Assembly (NCBI RefSeq): GCF_001447155.2
Contig: NZ_CP014754.1
Span: forward strand, 4,030,001-4,094,000
Direction of reading: 5' to 3'
Source: Marinobacter sp. LQ44
Lineage (GTDB): Bacteria; Pseudomonadota; Gammaproteobacteria; Pseudomonadales; Oleiphilaceae
DNA length: 64,000 nucleotides
In this document: positions 19,048 to 28,072 of the stretch, piece after piece
How positions within the stretch are numbered: the stretch's first letter is position 1
Layout: every line of letters begins with the position of its first letter
Program-made: the position numbers and the translations under genes
The notes under the pieces: generated by a model
What the model was told of the DNA's origin: nothing
The model's database searches: none
Seen by the model: only the letters and a program-made list of their open reading frames with translations

Positions 19048-19652
19048 ATGAATCTAAGAAAAACAGCATTACTAGTGGCACTGGCAACTGGAATCCACGC
19101 ACCCGTGAACGCGATGGAAAAGCTCGCCCAGGCTATGTGGGGCTTACTCTGGGACAGGCAACCGTCGAAGATTTTTGTGATGGATCAGAATCGTCATGTG
19201 ATGACAGTGCGGTGAGTTTCCGAGTTCATGGTGGAACGGAACTGAACAATTTCGCGAATCTCGAGTTCGGTTATCGCTACATTGATGACCTGGAAGCCTC
19301 TGGTTTTATCAGTGGATTAGGCGTGGCCGTCGCCGTAAATGGTCATTTTGTAGATACCACACTTCAGCTTGGGATGCCGGAGACCGGCCCGTTCAAGTTC
19401 TTCGCCAAAGCTGGTCTCATGTTATGGCGCTTAAACTATGAGGCCGCTGCCAGTAATGGATTCCAGACTGTCTCAGTTAGCGACGATGACACAGGCGTTG
19501 CATTAAGAACTGGATTAGGCATGAGCTACCAGATTTCGGACCGTGTTCGTTTAAGAGCAGACTGGGACTTGCTGTTGAATGTTGGCGATGAAGACGAAAC
19601 CGGAGAAACGGATATCAATGTGTTCTCTGTTGGTCCGGAGTTCCGATTCTGA
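19048..19652 (+). pseudogene. Outer-membrane beta-barrel protein, frameshifted after signal peptide
   Basis: ATG 19048 begins a clear signal peptide (MNLRKTALLVALATG then a cleavage-like NA-M), but this frame stops early. In another frame the mature protein follows: GYVGLTLGQATVEDFC, then alternating strands such as LEFGYRYIDDLE and LRADWDLLLNVG, ending in FSVGPEFRF with terminal Phe. This is an OmpA/OmpW-like small barrel of about 200 residues. Adding one A to the run at about 19117-19120 (gaaaag) joins the two frames. The gene is therefore damaged by one base or the consensus is wrong there. It has an operator-like site upstream. It sits in the outer membrane if intact; ligand unknown. Confidence 0.72.
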
Positions 19653-19663
19653 GTGGTCGTTAG

Positions 19664-20815
19664 TTAGCTGCCCCAAGGCTCAATAGCCCGAAAAATCCCG
19701 GTTTTGGTCATATCGCGGCGCAGTTCAAACGCGGCCAAGGCCTCAACCGGGTCGACCTGACCCAGGTTGCCGAACTGTATCGCGCCCCAGGCTTCGCGCT
19801 TAACCTTCACGCTGTACAGGTACTTGTCTTCTACACGGCCGGTGGCCGCGTTGGTAACCTGCGTGAAGCCCGAAAGCACCACTGTTTCTACTGAAGGCGC
19901 GCAGGCAAACCCTTCGCCAATCAGGCGAAACCCCATGCCATGCACATGGGCCATGTAGAGCTTTCTAAGAGCGGTATCGGAAAGCTCTTTGACGGACACT
20001 CCTATGCCCCGTTGATACAGACGCAATTCCGTCTTCGGGAAATCCTCGATCTCGGGCAGATCCACATCCAGCATCAGAACTTTACCATCGGCGCTCAGCT
20101 CGAAGGACAAACAGGTTTCCTGTGGCCAGTCGATATCCATCAAATGGTCATCCAGCACCAATTCCATCGCCGGCACGCTCGCCTGTTGAGCTCGTTGATA
20201 CAACGCAGCCCGCTGGCCCTCCTTTCGCCGATGATTCTCTCGCTCTGATTGCCATTGCAGCTGCTGCCGTTGGTGCTCGGATACCCGCCGTTCATTGCTG
20301 TTCAAAATAGCGTTGCGTCGGGCCGGACAGAGCCACGCTTTCCAGTCCAGTTTTCTGGGTTCCGGGAGCACCGGTTCTGGTTGGTCGAAGGGCTCTGGTA
20401 CCAATTGGGGAAACTGGTTCGGCGCCGGAGTGCCCAGATGGATAGAACCGATCTGTTCCATCATCCGGTTATGGGCATCCACCTGTTCCGCCAGGTTTTC
20501 CTTCAATGCCTCGTTGGCATAGGCTTTGGCCACTGCCATGGCTTCGTTGCCAAGGTCAGCACCATTGGCATCAAGAATGGTGATCTCGCCGGTCACGGTG
20601 TTCAGTTGCACTTGCGCGATTCGTTCTGCAACAGGAGGTAGGGCGGTGTCCTGGCCAGACGTTTTGGAAGCCTTGGCAGATCGCCGTCCAGACTTTCCCT
20701 CTTTCAGGAGTTTTTCACGGTACGACAAACCCGACCCCGGGATTCCGACGTTGCCGTAAAGCCCCTGTCGTCCCAACGTGACATTGGCGCCGCGCACCCC
20801 CGCGGACACGCTCAC
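19664..20815 (-). CDS. DUF4236-domain protein, start uncertain
   Basis: A 383-residue frame read from GTG 20815 (MSVSAGVRGANVTLG). The DUF4236 signature RGANVTLGRQGLYGNVGIPG followed by GLSYREKL is clear. The conserved family N terminus (YRFRRTVKIFPGVRLNLGKRG) is also present in the same frame upstream, at about 20816-20880, but no ATG, GTG or TTG is available there before a stop. So either a base is missing near 20885 or an unusual start is used. The rest contains a basic proline-rich middle and a C-terminal region without a known fold. Function of the family is unknown. It is convergent with the outer-membrane gene and divergent from the next gene. Confidence 0.7.
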   Translation of the reverse strand: MSVSAGVRGANVTLGRQGLYGNVGIPGSGLSYREKLLKEGKSGRRSAKASKTSGQDTALPPVAERIAQVQLNTVTGEITILDANGADLGNEAMAVAKAYANEALKENLAEQVDAHNRMMEQIGSIHLGTPAPNQFPQLVPEPFDQPEPVLPEPRKLDWKAWLCPARRNAILNSNERRVSEHQRQQLQWQSERENHRRKEGQRAALYQRAQQASVPAMELVLDDHLMDIDWPQETCLSFELSADGKVLMLDVDLPEIEDFPKTELRLYQRGIGVSVKELSDTALRKLYMAHVHGMGFRLIGEGFACAPSVETVVLSGFTQVTNAATGRVEDKYLYSVKVKREAWGAIQFGNLGQVDPVEALAAFELRRDMTKTGIFRAIEPWGS

Positions 20816-20884
20816 ACCACGCTTGCCAAGGTTCAGGCGAACGCCTGGGAAAATCTTAACGGTTCTACGAAAACGATAGTCGGC

Positions 20885-21394
20885 GTGGCATCCATTTCAG
20901 ACTCAATAGGTCCCTTGGGCTTTGAAGATATCTTCGATAACGAGGTAAAGCACAGGGTTGGCCCGGAAATCTATACCAGAGACGACTACAAGTGGAATCA
21001 TGCCTGGGTTTTGAATCAAGTATCTCCCGTCTCGAAGCCTGTGAAGTACAGGCATAAAAGTGGTGCGGTAATCTGGGTGGAGCTTGATTCTGGCGCTAGA
21101 GATGAGCTGAATAGCCAGTTATCAGGCAAAACCACTGAATGCAATCTGTCTCAAGTCCCGATTGCTAAAGATGGCAGCTGGTTTGGCAGAGAAAACTGCT
21201 GCAGAAAGGGTTACTACACTGTTGGTGAAAAAGGATGTGAGCAGCGTTTTACCGATTATCAGGCAGCGTTGGATTATCTCAGGTCCATGCAGACGGCCAA
21301 ATGGCGCCGACCCAATGCGAAAGGTAATTGGGGAATTGTTAGTGCTGTAGTCTGGTCTGATCCTCAACCTACCCCATTTTTCCGCGATTCCTGA
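20885..21394 (+). CDS. Hypothetical protein with C-terminal KWRRPNAKGNWG motif
   Basis: A 169-residue frame starting at GTG 20885. No known domain is recognised with certainty, but the C-terminal text AALDYLRSM..KWRRPNAKGNWGIVSAV recalls a motif seen in uncharacterised bacterial proteins, and the cysteine-rich NCCRKGYYTVGEKGC segment suggests structure. Its start abuts the damaged N terminus of the divergent DUF4236 gene, leaving almost no intergenic space, so the true start is uncertain. Its stop lies 7 bases before operator-like site 3 in front of brxA. Confidence 0.55.
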   Translation: MASISDSIGPLGFEDIFDNEVKHRVGPEIYTRDDYKWNHAWVLNQVSPVSKPVKYRHKSGAVIWVELDSGARDELNSQLSGKTTECNLSQVPIAKDGSWFGRENCCRKGYYTVGEKGCEQRFTDYQAALDYLRSMQTAKWRRPNAKGNWGIVSAVVWSDPQPTPFFRDS

Positions 21395-21401
21395 TCCAAG
21401 T

Positions 21402-21418
21402 GCGACGATAATTGTCGC
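21402..21418. promoter_or_regulatory. Operator-like site 3, GCGAC-N7-GTCGC, before brxA
   Basis: GCGAC, GATAATT, GTCGC; the surrounding T and A extend it to TGCGAC...GTCGCA. It ends 91 bases before the brxA ATG, in the only intergenic region ahead of the BREX operon. This is the strongest sequence link between the WYL regulator and BREX. Confidence 0.8.
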
Positions 21419-21509
21419 ATTACCGAGGTATCTTGATGGCTGGGCCAAATCTCCCAAACTCGTGTAGCATACAAACCATCGCAAACTGCTACGGAAGTCC
21501 GGCAACCAG

Positions 21510-22121
21510 ATGCAAGAATTCAGCTACGACAGCGACTTAATCGGTGGCTCTCTCCTCGTCAGAGAGTCCCGGGTCATCGCCGAGTTGCTGCTGGCGCAAG
21601 CGGACGAAGAACAGTGGACGCAGGCGATTCAGGTTGAAAACCGCCTGCAAAAACGCAGCCCAGCCACCGCCAAGCGCCAGGCCAGTGCTTTGCGCAAGCG
21701 GCTGGAACGCCTGGATGAACCATTCTGGCGCGCATTGCGGGATGGCGACGACGAGCTGGCCAGCCAGATTGCTTTCGTGGCCGTGCTGGAGCGGAATCTG
21801 CTATTAGTGGAGTTTGTGGAAACCGTCCTGCGGGATGCCTTTATTTTGAGGGCGGAGAAATTGGCGCAGTACCAGTGGATGGATTTTCTGGAGGATCGAG
21901 CCCACCGAGATCCAGCCATAGGGACCTGGACAGAGTCCTCCAAAAAGAAAATGGGCCAGGTGGCATTCCGTATCCTGGCTGAAGTGGGGCTGTTGCGAAG
22001 TACCCGCAGCCTGAGATTGCAGAACATACTGGTGCGGCCCGAAGTCAATGTATTGCTGGAAGACACCCGCCGCTACCGAATCAAGGCGTGTTTGAATGTG
22101 TCCAGTACAAACCCGGCGTAA
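21510..22121 (+). CDS. brxA: BREX protein BrxA (DUF1819)
   Basis: A 203-residue DUF1819 protein, first gene of a type 1 BREX locus. It reads SYDSDLIGGSLLVRESRVIAELLL and later LRKRLERLDEPFW, typical of the helical, NusB-like BrxA family, which binds DNA. BREX blocks phage DNA replication and marks host DNA by PglX methylation. The ATG at 21510 follows ggaag. brxB begins 40 bases after the stop. Regulation by the upstream palindrome is inferred. Confidence 0.92.
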   Translation: MQEFSYDSDLIGGSLLVRESRVIAELLLAQADEEQWTQAIQVENRLQKRSPATAKRQASALRKRLERLDEPFWRALRDGDDELASQIAFVAVLERNLLLVEFVETVLRDAFILRAEKLAQYQWMDFLEDRAHRDPAIGTWTESSKKKMGQVAFRILAEVGLLRSTRSLRLQNILVRPEVNVLLEDTRRYRIKACLNVSSTNPA

Positions 22122-22161
22122 ACGGGCATAAATAGAAAAACCAGATCGATGGAGCGCGTGC

Positions 22162-22743
22162 ATGAGTCAGCCGTTACAGGACCGGCTAAATCAGATTCCG
22201 GACAAGATCCTTTCCGAAGAATTCCTTCAGGGGCAAGGCCTGGGCAATGAAATTGGCTTCTGGGTCTTTGACTATGCGCCGGAAGAAGAGCTCAAGGTAC
22301 GCGAATACCTGGGTTTCCTGACCAACTTCCTATCCAAAAAACACAGTCACCTGAATGTCGCCAGCATCAACCTGCTGGAAGTCATGCGCGACTATCTGGC
22401 CGACCGCAAGTTCCTGGATAAGGCCTGCGATATGCAGGTCAAGAAAGGCGATAAAGCCCTTCTAAAAGCCTTAGCTGGCCCCATGCATATGGATAAGTTC
22501 GCCCCTTACATGATGGAAAAGACAAATGCTGCCGAGCAGGACATCATCCTCATACATGGGGTTGGCTCCGTCTGGCCGGTACTCCGGGCCCACAACCTGC
22601 TGAATAAACTCCACGGCCTGCTGGGCCATAAGCCGGTTGTGCTGTTTTACCCGGGTGAATACACCGGCCAGAGCCTGACTTTGTTCAATCGTATACCCAG
22701 CAACAACTATTACCGGGCCTTTTCATTGGTGCCCCGTACCTGA
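22162..22743 (+). CDS. brxB: BREX protein BrxB (DUF1788)
   Basis: A 193-residue DUF1788 protein. Characteristic stretches are EIGFWVFDYAPEEELKVREYL, IILIHGVGSVWPVLRAHNLLN and the C-terminal VVLFYPGEYTGQSLTLFNR. Length is normal for BrxB, a conserved type 1 component of unclear biochemical role that associates with BrxC and PglZ in studied systems. Start ATG 22162 follows cgatggagcgcg. It is 37 bases ahead of brxC in the same operon. Confidence 0.93.
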   Translation: MSQPLQDRLNQIPDKILSEEFLQGQGLGNEIGFWVFDYAPEEELKVREYLGFLTNFLSKKHSHLNVASINLLEVMRDYLADRKFLDKACDMQVKKGDKALLKALAGPMHMDKFAPYMMEKTNAAEQDIILIHGVGSVWPVLRAHNLLNKLHGLLGHKPVVLFYPGEYTGQSLTLFNRIPSNNYYRAFSLVPRT

Positions 22744-22780
22744 TTCGCAGTACCTGACCGAATTACAAGGATGATCAGCA

Positions 22781-25700
22781 ATGACCATTAAAGACCTCTT
22801 CTTCAAACCGCTGGACCGTTCCATCAATGGTGTGGTCAAAGCAGACCAGTCGGATGACGCAACCGTCTGGCAGGAATTGGAAGAGTATGTTGTCACCAAC
22901 GAGCTGGAAAAACATTTCCGGGATTTCTTCGAGAGCTACAGCACGGATCTTAAAGACCCGTCCATCCCCAACCGGGTGGGTATCTGGATTTCCGGTTTTT
23001 TTGGTTCAGGTAAATCCCACTTCCTGAAGGCTCTGTCCTACCTGATGGAGAACAAAAAAGCCCACGATGGGCAGGGCAATACCAGGCAGGCCGTTGAGTT
23101 CTTCGATGAGCACAAACTGCGCGACGCGATGATCCGCGCCGATGTACAGAAAGCCGCGTCTACCCCGGCCGATGTCATCCTCTTTAACATAGACTCCAAA
23201 GCCAGCTCCAACGACTCCGGCAACCCGATCCTCAACGTATTCCTGCGGGTGTTCAACGAGCACCAAGGCTTTAGTGGCGACCACCCCCACATTGCCCACA
23301 TGGAGCGCCATCTGGAACAAAAAGGCGTTTATCAAGCCTTCAAGGATGCGTTCCGAGACGCTACGGGTTCAGAGTGGGAAGACGAACGCGACGGTTACCA
23401 GTTCTATCAGGACGATATCGAGGGAGCCATCGCCAAGGCTCTGAACCTGTCTGCCGAAGCCGCCCATAAGTGGTTTGAAGAATCGGAAGAAACCTTCTCC
23501 GTTTCCGTGGAAAACTTCTGTCGCTGGGTTAAGGAATACCTGGATTCCCAGGGCCCGGAAAACCGCATGATCTTTATGGTGGACGAAGTAGGGCAGTTCA
23601 TTGGCTCGGACACCAAGCTGATGCTCACGCTGCAAACCATCACCGAGAACCTGGGTACTATCTGCAACGGCCGGGCATGGATTGTGGTTACCTCCCAGGC
23701 GGATATGGAAGCCATACTGGGAGACCTCACTTCATCCAAAGCCAACGACTTCTCCAAGATCGCCGGTCGGTTCAAGACACGCCTATCCCTGTCGAGCTCG
23801 AACACCGACGAAGTGATTCAAAAGCGCCTGCTGCGCAAAACACCGGAAGCGGAAGCCGAGTTGTGGGCTGCCTGGGACCAAAACGGCGATATCCTCCGCA
23901 ACCAGATTACCTTCGACCGCTCCGGCCCCACCCTGAAAAACTTCGATGGCCCGGAAAGCTTTGTCGCCAACTACCCCTTCGCCCCTTACCACTTCCAGTT
24001 GGTTCAAAAGGTTTTCGAGGAAATCCGCAAGGTAGGCGCAACCGGTGCCCACTTGGCCTATGGTGAGCGTTCCATGCTCGACGCCTTCCAAATGGCAGCC
24101 ATGAGCGTGGCGGGCAAAGAAATTGGCGCATTGGTGCCCATGCATGCCTTCTATCGCTCCGTGGAAGGGTTTCTGGATACGGCGGTTAAGCGCACCATCG
24201 ACCAGGCCAGTGAAAACGCCAGCCTGGATGATTTTGACGTTCAGATTTTGCGAACGTTGTTCATGATCCGCTACGTGGACCTGATCAAAGGCACCCTGGA
24301 CAATCTCGTCACCCTGTCCATCGAGAAAATCGACGAAGACAAGCTGGCCCTGCGCAAGCACATTGAAGAAACCCTGCACCGACTGGAAAAAGAAAGCCTG
24401 ATCACCCGCAACGGGGATGAGTTTCTGTTCCTGACCAACGAAGAGCGGGACATCACCCGCAAGATCAAAGCCACCGACATCGCCAGCACCGATGAAAACA
24501 AGGAACTGGCCAGCCTGATCTTCAAAGATCTGCTGAAAGACAAGAATAAGTACCGCTACCACATCAACAAAACCGACTACAGCATCGGCCGTTACCTGGA
24601 CGGCCACACCCTGGATGGCCGTTACGAATCCGACTTGCGGGTGGAAGTGGTGTCGCCGCTGGACCTGGACTACAGCCAGCTCACCGAAGCCGGTTGCATC
24701 AACAAATCCAGCGAAGGCGTTGCCGGGCAGGCTGTGATCAAACTGCCTGACGACAAGACCTTCTTCCAGGAACTGCGCACCTGGCTCAAAACCAACAAGT
24801 TCATCCGCCTGAACGATGATGGCACCAACACAGACCTCACCCGTATCCTTGCCGACCGCGGCCGGGAGAACCAGGAACGGCGCAAACGCCTACGCCACAC
24901 CCTGGAAGACATGCTTTTACGGGCGGAATGCTATGCCCTGGGCCAGCACCTGAAGCTGTCCACCTCCAGCCTTGCCGTGCGCTTTGATGAGGCCTGCGAA
25001 TACCTGCTGGAGAATACCTACACCAAACTCGGCTTCTTGAAGGTGCTCCAGCAAGACCCGATGCGGGAGCTCAGTGCTGTGCTCACTGTAGACGACATCG
25101 GCCAGATGGGCATGGCGCTGGATGGCGAAGAGGGCAACCCCCAGGCCGTTAAAGAAGTAGAGCAGTACATCACCCTCCGCGCCGGCAGCAACGATCGCCT
25201 GCTGGTGAGCGACATTATCGACCGCTTCGCCGCGCGCCCCTATGGCTGGCCGGATGGTGAAATCCTGCTGATTCTCGGCCGCCTGGCCGCTTCCGGGCGC
25301 ATCTCATTTCATACCGGGGGCCCGTCCATGCCACTCAACGAGGTGTTCGACTATCTCAACAACAGTCGGCGTCGCCGGGAAATCTCCGTCCAGAAGAAGC
25401 GTCAGACAGACGATGTCATCCTGAAGAAAGCCCGGGACCTTTCCCGGGACCTGTTTAACGCCCTGGGGCCGGACACCGAGAAAGAGCTGTTCGAGTTTTA
25501 CCAGAACCATTTGAACGACTGGCTGACCAATCTGAAAAGCTACAAGAGCAAGACCGATGTAGGCCGATTCCCCGGCAAGCCAGTCATCGAAAATTCCATC
25601 CTCACCATTGAACGCCTGTTGGCCAACCGGGAAAGCTACGATTTCTTCAAGGCGGTGATCGAGAGAAAAGACGATTTGCTCGACTTGGAAGAGGACTACC

Positions 25701-26446
25701 GGGACGTCCACGAGTTCTTCACCAAGCAGATTCATAGCTGGCAGCAGCTGCAAACAGGCCTCGCCCATTTCGAGAAGAACCGGCAGGCACTGGAGAAGGA
25801 CGATGCAGCCCGCAAGGCATTGGCTGAGATGAGGCGCATTGCAGAGGCCGACGCTCCTTATGGCCAGCTGCACAAAGTGGCTAACCTGGTTGAAACCGTA
25901 GAAACGGCCAACAACCGGATTCTCGACGAAAAACGCAGCCACGCCAGTGACCGGATAGATGAGAAAATCGCTCAGTTACAGGCAGAAATCCTAAAAAGCG
26001 GCATCGCCACACCGGACTTGAGTAACCGCCTATTGCGGCCCTTGCAGTTGATCAAAGAAGAGCTCGCCGTCGAGACCGGCATCGCCCAGATTTTCATGCT
26101 GCAAACCCAGACGGCCCAGGAAAAGCTGGAAGACAGCCTGTTCGAGTTGGAGCGGGCTATACAGTTGGAAGCAGAGAAGCAGGCCAAGGCCCGAAGAGAT
26201 GCTCAGGACGACGCCGGTGACTACGCCAACAAGCCGACTGGCACGCCCTCAGGAGACACCACGGCCAAACTCGCGCCGGTGCCCATGCCCAAACCCGTGG
26301 TTGAGGTAAGTGCCACCAAAGTGTTCAACACACTGGCCAGCGGTATCTACCTGGAAAAGCAGGAAGACGTAGACAACTTCGTCAACGCCTTGAAAGACGA
26401 ACTACAAACCGCCATTGCGGCGGGCAAGCGGGTACGGTTGAAATGA
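22781..26446 (+). CDS. brxC: BREX ATPase BrxC (PglY-like)
   Basis: A 1,221-residue AAA-type ATPase. Walker A is GFFGSGKS at residues 72-79 and Walker B MIFMVDEVGQF is near residue 265. The C-terminal third is charged coiled coil. BrxC is an essential BREX-1 component, comparable with PglY of the Streptomyces Pgl system. The gene ends with FVNALKDELQTAIAAGKRVRLK. The coding sequence is intact and GC-rich. ggatgatcagca precedes the ATG. A 104-base gap with a direct repeat follows before the Fic gene, the first break in the tight operon. Confidence 0.95.
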   Translation: MTIKDLFFKPLDRSINGVVKADQSDDATVWQELEEYVVTNELEKHFRDFFESYSTDLKDPSIPNRVGIWISGFFGSGKSHFLKALSYLMENKKAHDGQGNTRQAVEFFDEHKLRDAMIRADVQKAASTPADVILFNIDSKASSNDSGNPILNVFLRVFNEHQGFSGDHPHIAHMERHLEQKGVYQAFKDAFRDATGSEWEDERDGYQFYQDDIEGAIAKALNLSAEAAHKWFEESEETFSVSVENFCRWVKEYLDSQGPENRMIFMVDEVGQFIGSDTKLMLTLQTITENLGTICNGRAWIVVTSQADMEAILGDLTSSKANDFSKIAGRFKTRLSLSSSNTDEVIQKRLLRKTPEAEAELWAAWDQNGDILRNQITFDRSGPTLKNFDGPESFVANYPFAPYHFQLVQKVFEEIRKVGATGAHLAYGERSMLDAFQMAAMSVAGKEIGALVPMHAFYRSVEGFLDTAVKRTIDQASENASLDDFDVQILRTLFMIRYVDLIKGTLDNLVTLSIEKIDEDKLALRKHIEETLHRLEKESLITRNGDEFLFLTNEERDITRKIKATDIASTDENKELASLIFKDLLKDKNKYRYHINKTDYSIGRYLDGHTLDGRYESDLRVEVVSPLDLDYSQLTEAGCINKSSEGVAGQAVIKLPDDKTFFQELRTWLKTNKFIRLNDDGTNTDLTRILADRGRENQERRKRLRHTLEDMLLRAECYALGQHLKLSTSSLAVRFDEACEYLLENTYTKLGFLKVLQQDPMRELSAVLTVDDIGQMGMALDGEEGNPQAVKEVEQYITLRAGSNDRLLVSDIIDRFAARPYGWPDGEILLILGRLAASGRISFHTGGPSMPLNEVFDYLNNSRRRREISVQKKRQTDDVILKKARDLSRDLFNALGPDTEKELFEFYQNHLNDWLTNLKSYKSKTDVGRFPGKPVIENSILTIERLLANRESYDFFKAVIERKDDLLDLEEDYRDVHEFFTKQIHSWQQLQTGLAHFEKNRQALEKDDAARKALAEMRRIAEADAPYGQLHKVANLVETVETANNRILDEKRSHASDRIDEKIAQLQAEILKSGIATPDLSNRLLRPLQLIKEELAVETGIAQIFMLQTQTAQEKLEDSLFELERAIQLEAEKQAKARRDAQDDAGDYANKPTGTPSGDTTAKLAPVPMPKPVVEVSATKVFNTLASGIYLEKQEDVDNFVNALKDELQTAIAAGKRVRLK

Positions 26447-26491
26447 GCGCCCCGTCCTTGTCTGTAAAAAAAATTGGTGAGATCATCAAAA

Positions 26492-26524
26492 GTGTAAATA
26501 AAGTGAGATTGGTGTAAATAAAGT
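26492..26524. repeat. Two direct 13-base repeats before the Fic gene
   Basis: GTGTAAATAAAGT occurs at 26492-26504 and again at 26512-26524, a 20-base period (about two helix turns). They end 26 bases before the Fic ATG. The placement suggests a binding site for a regulator, possibly for a promoter inside the BREX operon. Confidence 0.65.
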
Positions 26525-26550
26525 TCTGGCGGGCGGAAGAAAGGGAAATC

Positions 26551-28053
26551 ATGCAGTACGCAGGTTACGCACATCTTATTAATGAGGACAGTATCTCGGC
26601 CATAGCGCCGGCGATATCTGCGGAAGTGCGCTCGGTCACCCGCAAGGGAACCATTGGCCAGACCATTGCCGTGCCCGCAAAGCTGGCCCCGGCCCCGGAC
26701 GATCGCCTGGGGCACGTTCTGTTTGCCATCAAACACGAAGGCATCAACTTGCAGGTATTGGCCCAGGCGCTACCGGCTATCCCGGAACCTGAGATCCGGC
26801 AGGCCTTTGATGCCGCCCCAAATAGCCAATACCTCCGCAAGGCCTGCTTCCTGTGGGAGCACTTTACCGGTGAGACGATTCGACGCGCCACGGAGAGCAT
26901 CCAGCAGGCTTACGTGCCGTTGTTTAACCCCAAAGCCTACATTACCGGCCAGGGACAGAAGAATCCCCGTTGGCGAGTGATATTCAATGGCCTGGGCACA
27001 CTGGATTACTGCATCACAGTGCGGCGAACCAGAGAACTTCAGGCGTTGCTTGATGAACACTTGCTGCAAAAAGCCACCGAGTTCACCGAGTCACTGCCGA
27101 AAGACATTCTTAACCGCACGCTGGCCTGGGCCTACCTGCACGAAACCCGGGACTCCTACGCCATTGAAAACGAGGCGCCGTCGGAAGACAAGGCTACCCG
27201 CTTCGTGAACCTGCTAAAACAGGCCCACAGCCCCCGTAAACTGGATGAAGACTACCTGGTAGACCTGCAAAACGCCGTTATCAGCAATGTGTTCTCCCAG
27301 GCTGTGTCTTTCCGCACGGAACAGAACTACCTCAGTAACGGCTTACGTGGTGCGCTGGGAGTTACCTATGTGCCGCCAGCTCCGGAACTGTCACGCTCCC
27401 TGATGGAAAAGCTGATGGCATTGGCAAACCAGCCACCGGAAGCGGTGGACCCACTGGTACTGGCAAGCATCGTATCTTTCGGCTTTGTGTTTGTTCATCC
27501 CTTTATGGATGGCAACGGTCGCCTGTCCCGGTTTTTGTTTCATCAGGTACTGTGCCAGCGTGGGGCCCTTCAAAATGGCCTCGTGCTGCCGGTATCCATC
27601 GTGCTACGCCAGAATGAATCTGAGTACCTAGGGGTGTTACAGGCGTTTTCGGAGCAAGCGAGGCAGTACTGGGACGTTACTTACATCGACGAAAACCAGT
27701 TCCAGTTCGAATTTAAGGGCCATGAAGCCCTCTACCGATACTGGGATGGAACCCACTGCGCCGAATTCATGTGCCGGGCAACCAAACAGGCCATAGAACA
27801 ACACCTGAAGGAAGAAACCGTCTTCCTCACGCGGTACGACGAAATCTACCGCCGCATAGACCAGGACTTTGATATACCCAACACTGATCTCTCCAGACTG
27901 GTGATGTTCTGCCTGGACCAAAACGGCCGCATCTCAAACCACCGGCGCAAACAGTATCAATACAGTGTGCCGGAAGAGGTGTTCGATGCCTTGGAGAAGA
28001 CTTATCAAGGTGTTGTTTCGGGCGCTGACTCTGAAATGCGCAAAGAGCGATAG
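26551..28053 (+). CDS. Fic-domain protein with class II inhibitory motif
   Basis: A 500-residue Fic protein. The catalytic loop HPFMDGNGR is at residues 316-324 and is perfect. Upstream, SYAIEN at 202-207 fits the (S/T)xxxE(G/N) autoinhibitory helix of class II Fic enzymes, so the protein should be self-inhibited. Fic proteins usually transfer AMP or another nucleotide-type group to a target protein. The N-terminal about 150 residues are a separate, unrecognised domain and the C-terminal part contains a winged-helix-like region (HRRKQYQYSVPEEVFDALE). It lies between brxC and the helicase, an extra gene relative to the six-gene BREX-1 core. Target unknown. Confidence 0.88.
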   Translation: MQYAGYAHLINEDSISAIAPAISAEVRSVTRKGTIGQTIAVPAKLAPAPDDRLGHVLFAIKHEGINLQVLAQALPAIPEPEIRQAFDAAPNSQYLRKACFLWEHFTGETIRRATESIQQAYVPLFNPKAYITGQGQKNPRWRVIFNGLGTLDYCITVRRTRELQALLDEHLLQKATEFTESLPKDILNRTLAWAYLHETRDSYAIENEAPSEDKATRFVNLLKQAHSPRKLDEDYLVDLQNAVISNVFSQAVSFRTEQNYLSNGLRGALGVTYVPPAPELSRSLMEKLMALANQPPEAVDPLVLASIVSFGFVFVHPFMDGNGRLSRFLFHQVLCQRGALQNGLVLPVSIVLRQNESEYLGVLQAFSEQARQYWDVTYIDENQFQFEFKGHEALYRYWDGTHCAEFMCRATKQAIEQHLKEETVFLTRYDEIYRRIDQDFDIPNTDLSRLVMFCLDQNGRISNHRRKQYQYSVPEEVFDALEKTYQGVVSGADSEMRKER

Positions 28054-28072
28054 ATGAGAAATTGAGATACCT

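Noticed and set aside
23783-24607. Open frame on the - strand inside brxC
   Set aside because: Antisense shadow of the conserved brxC sequence; no motifs and no ribosome site.
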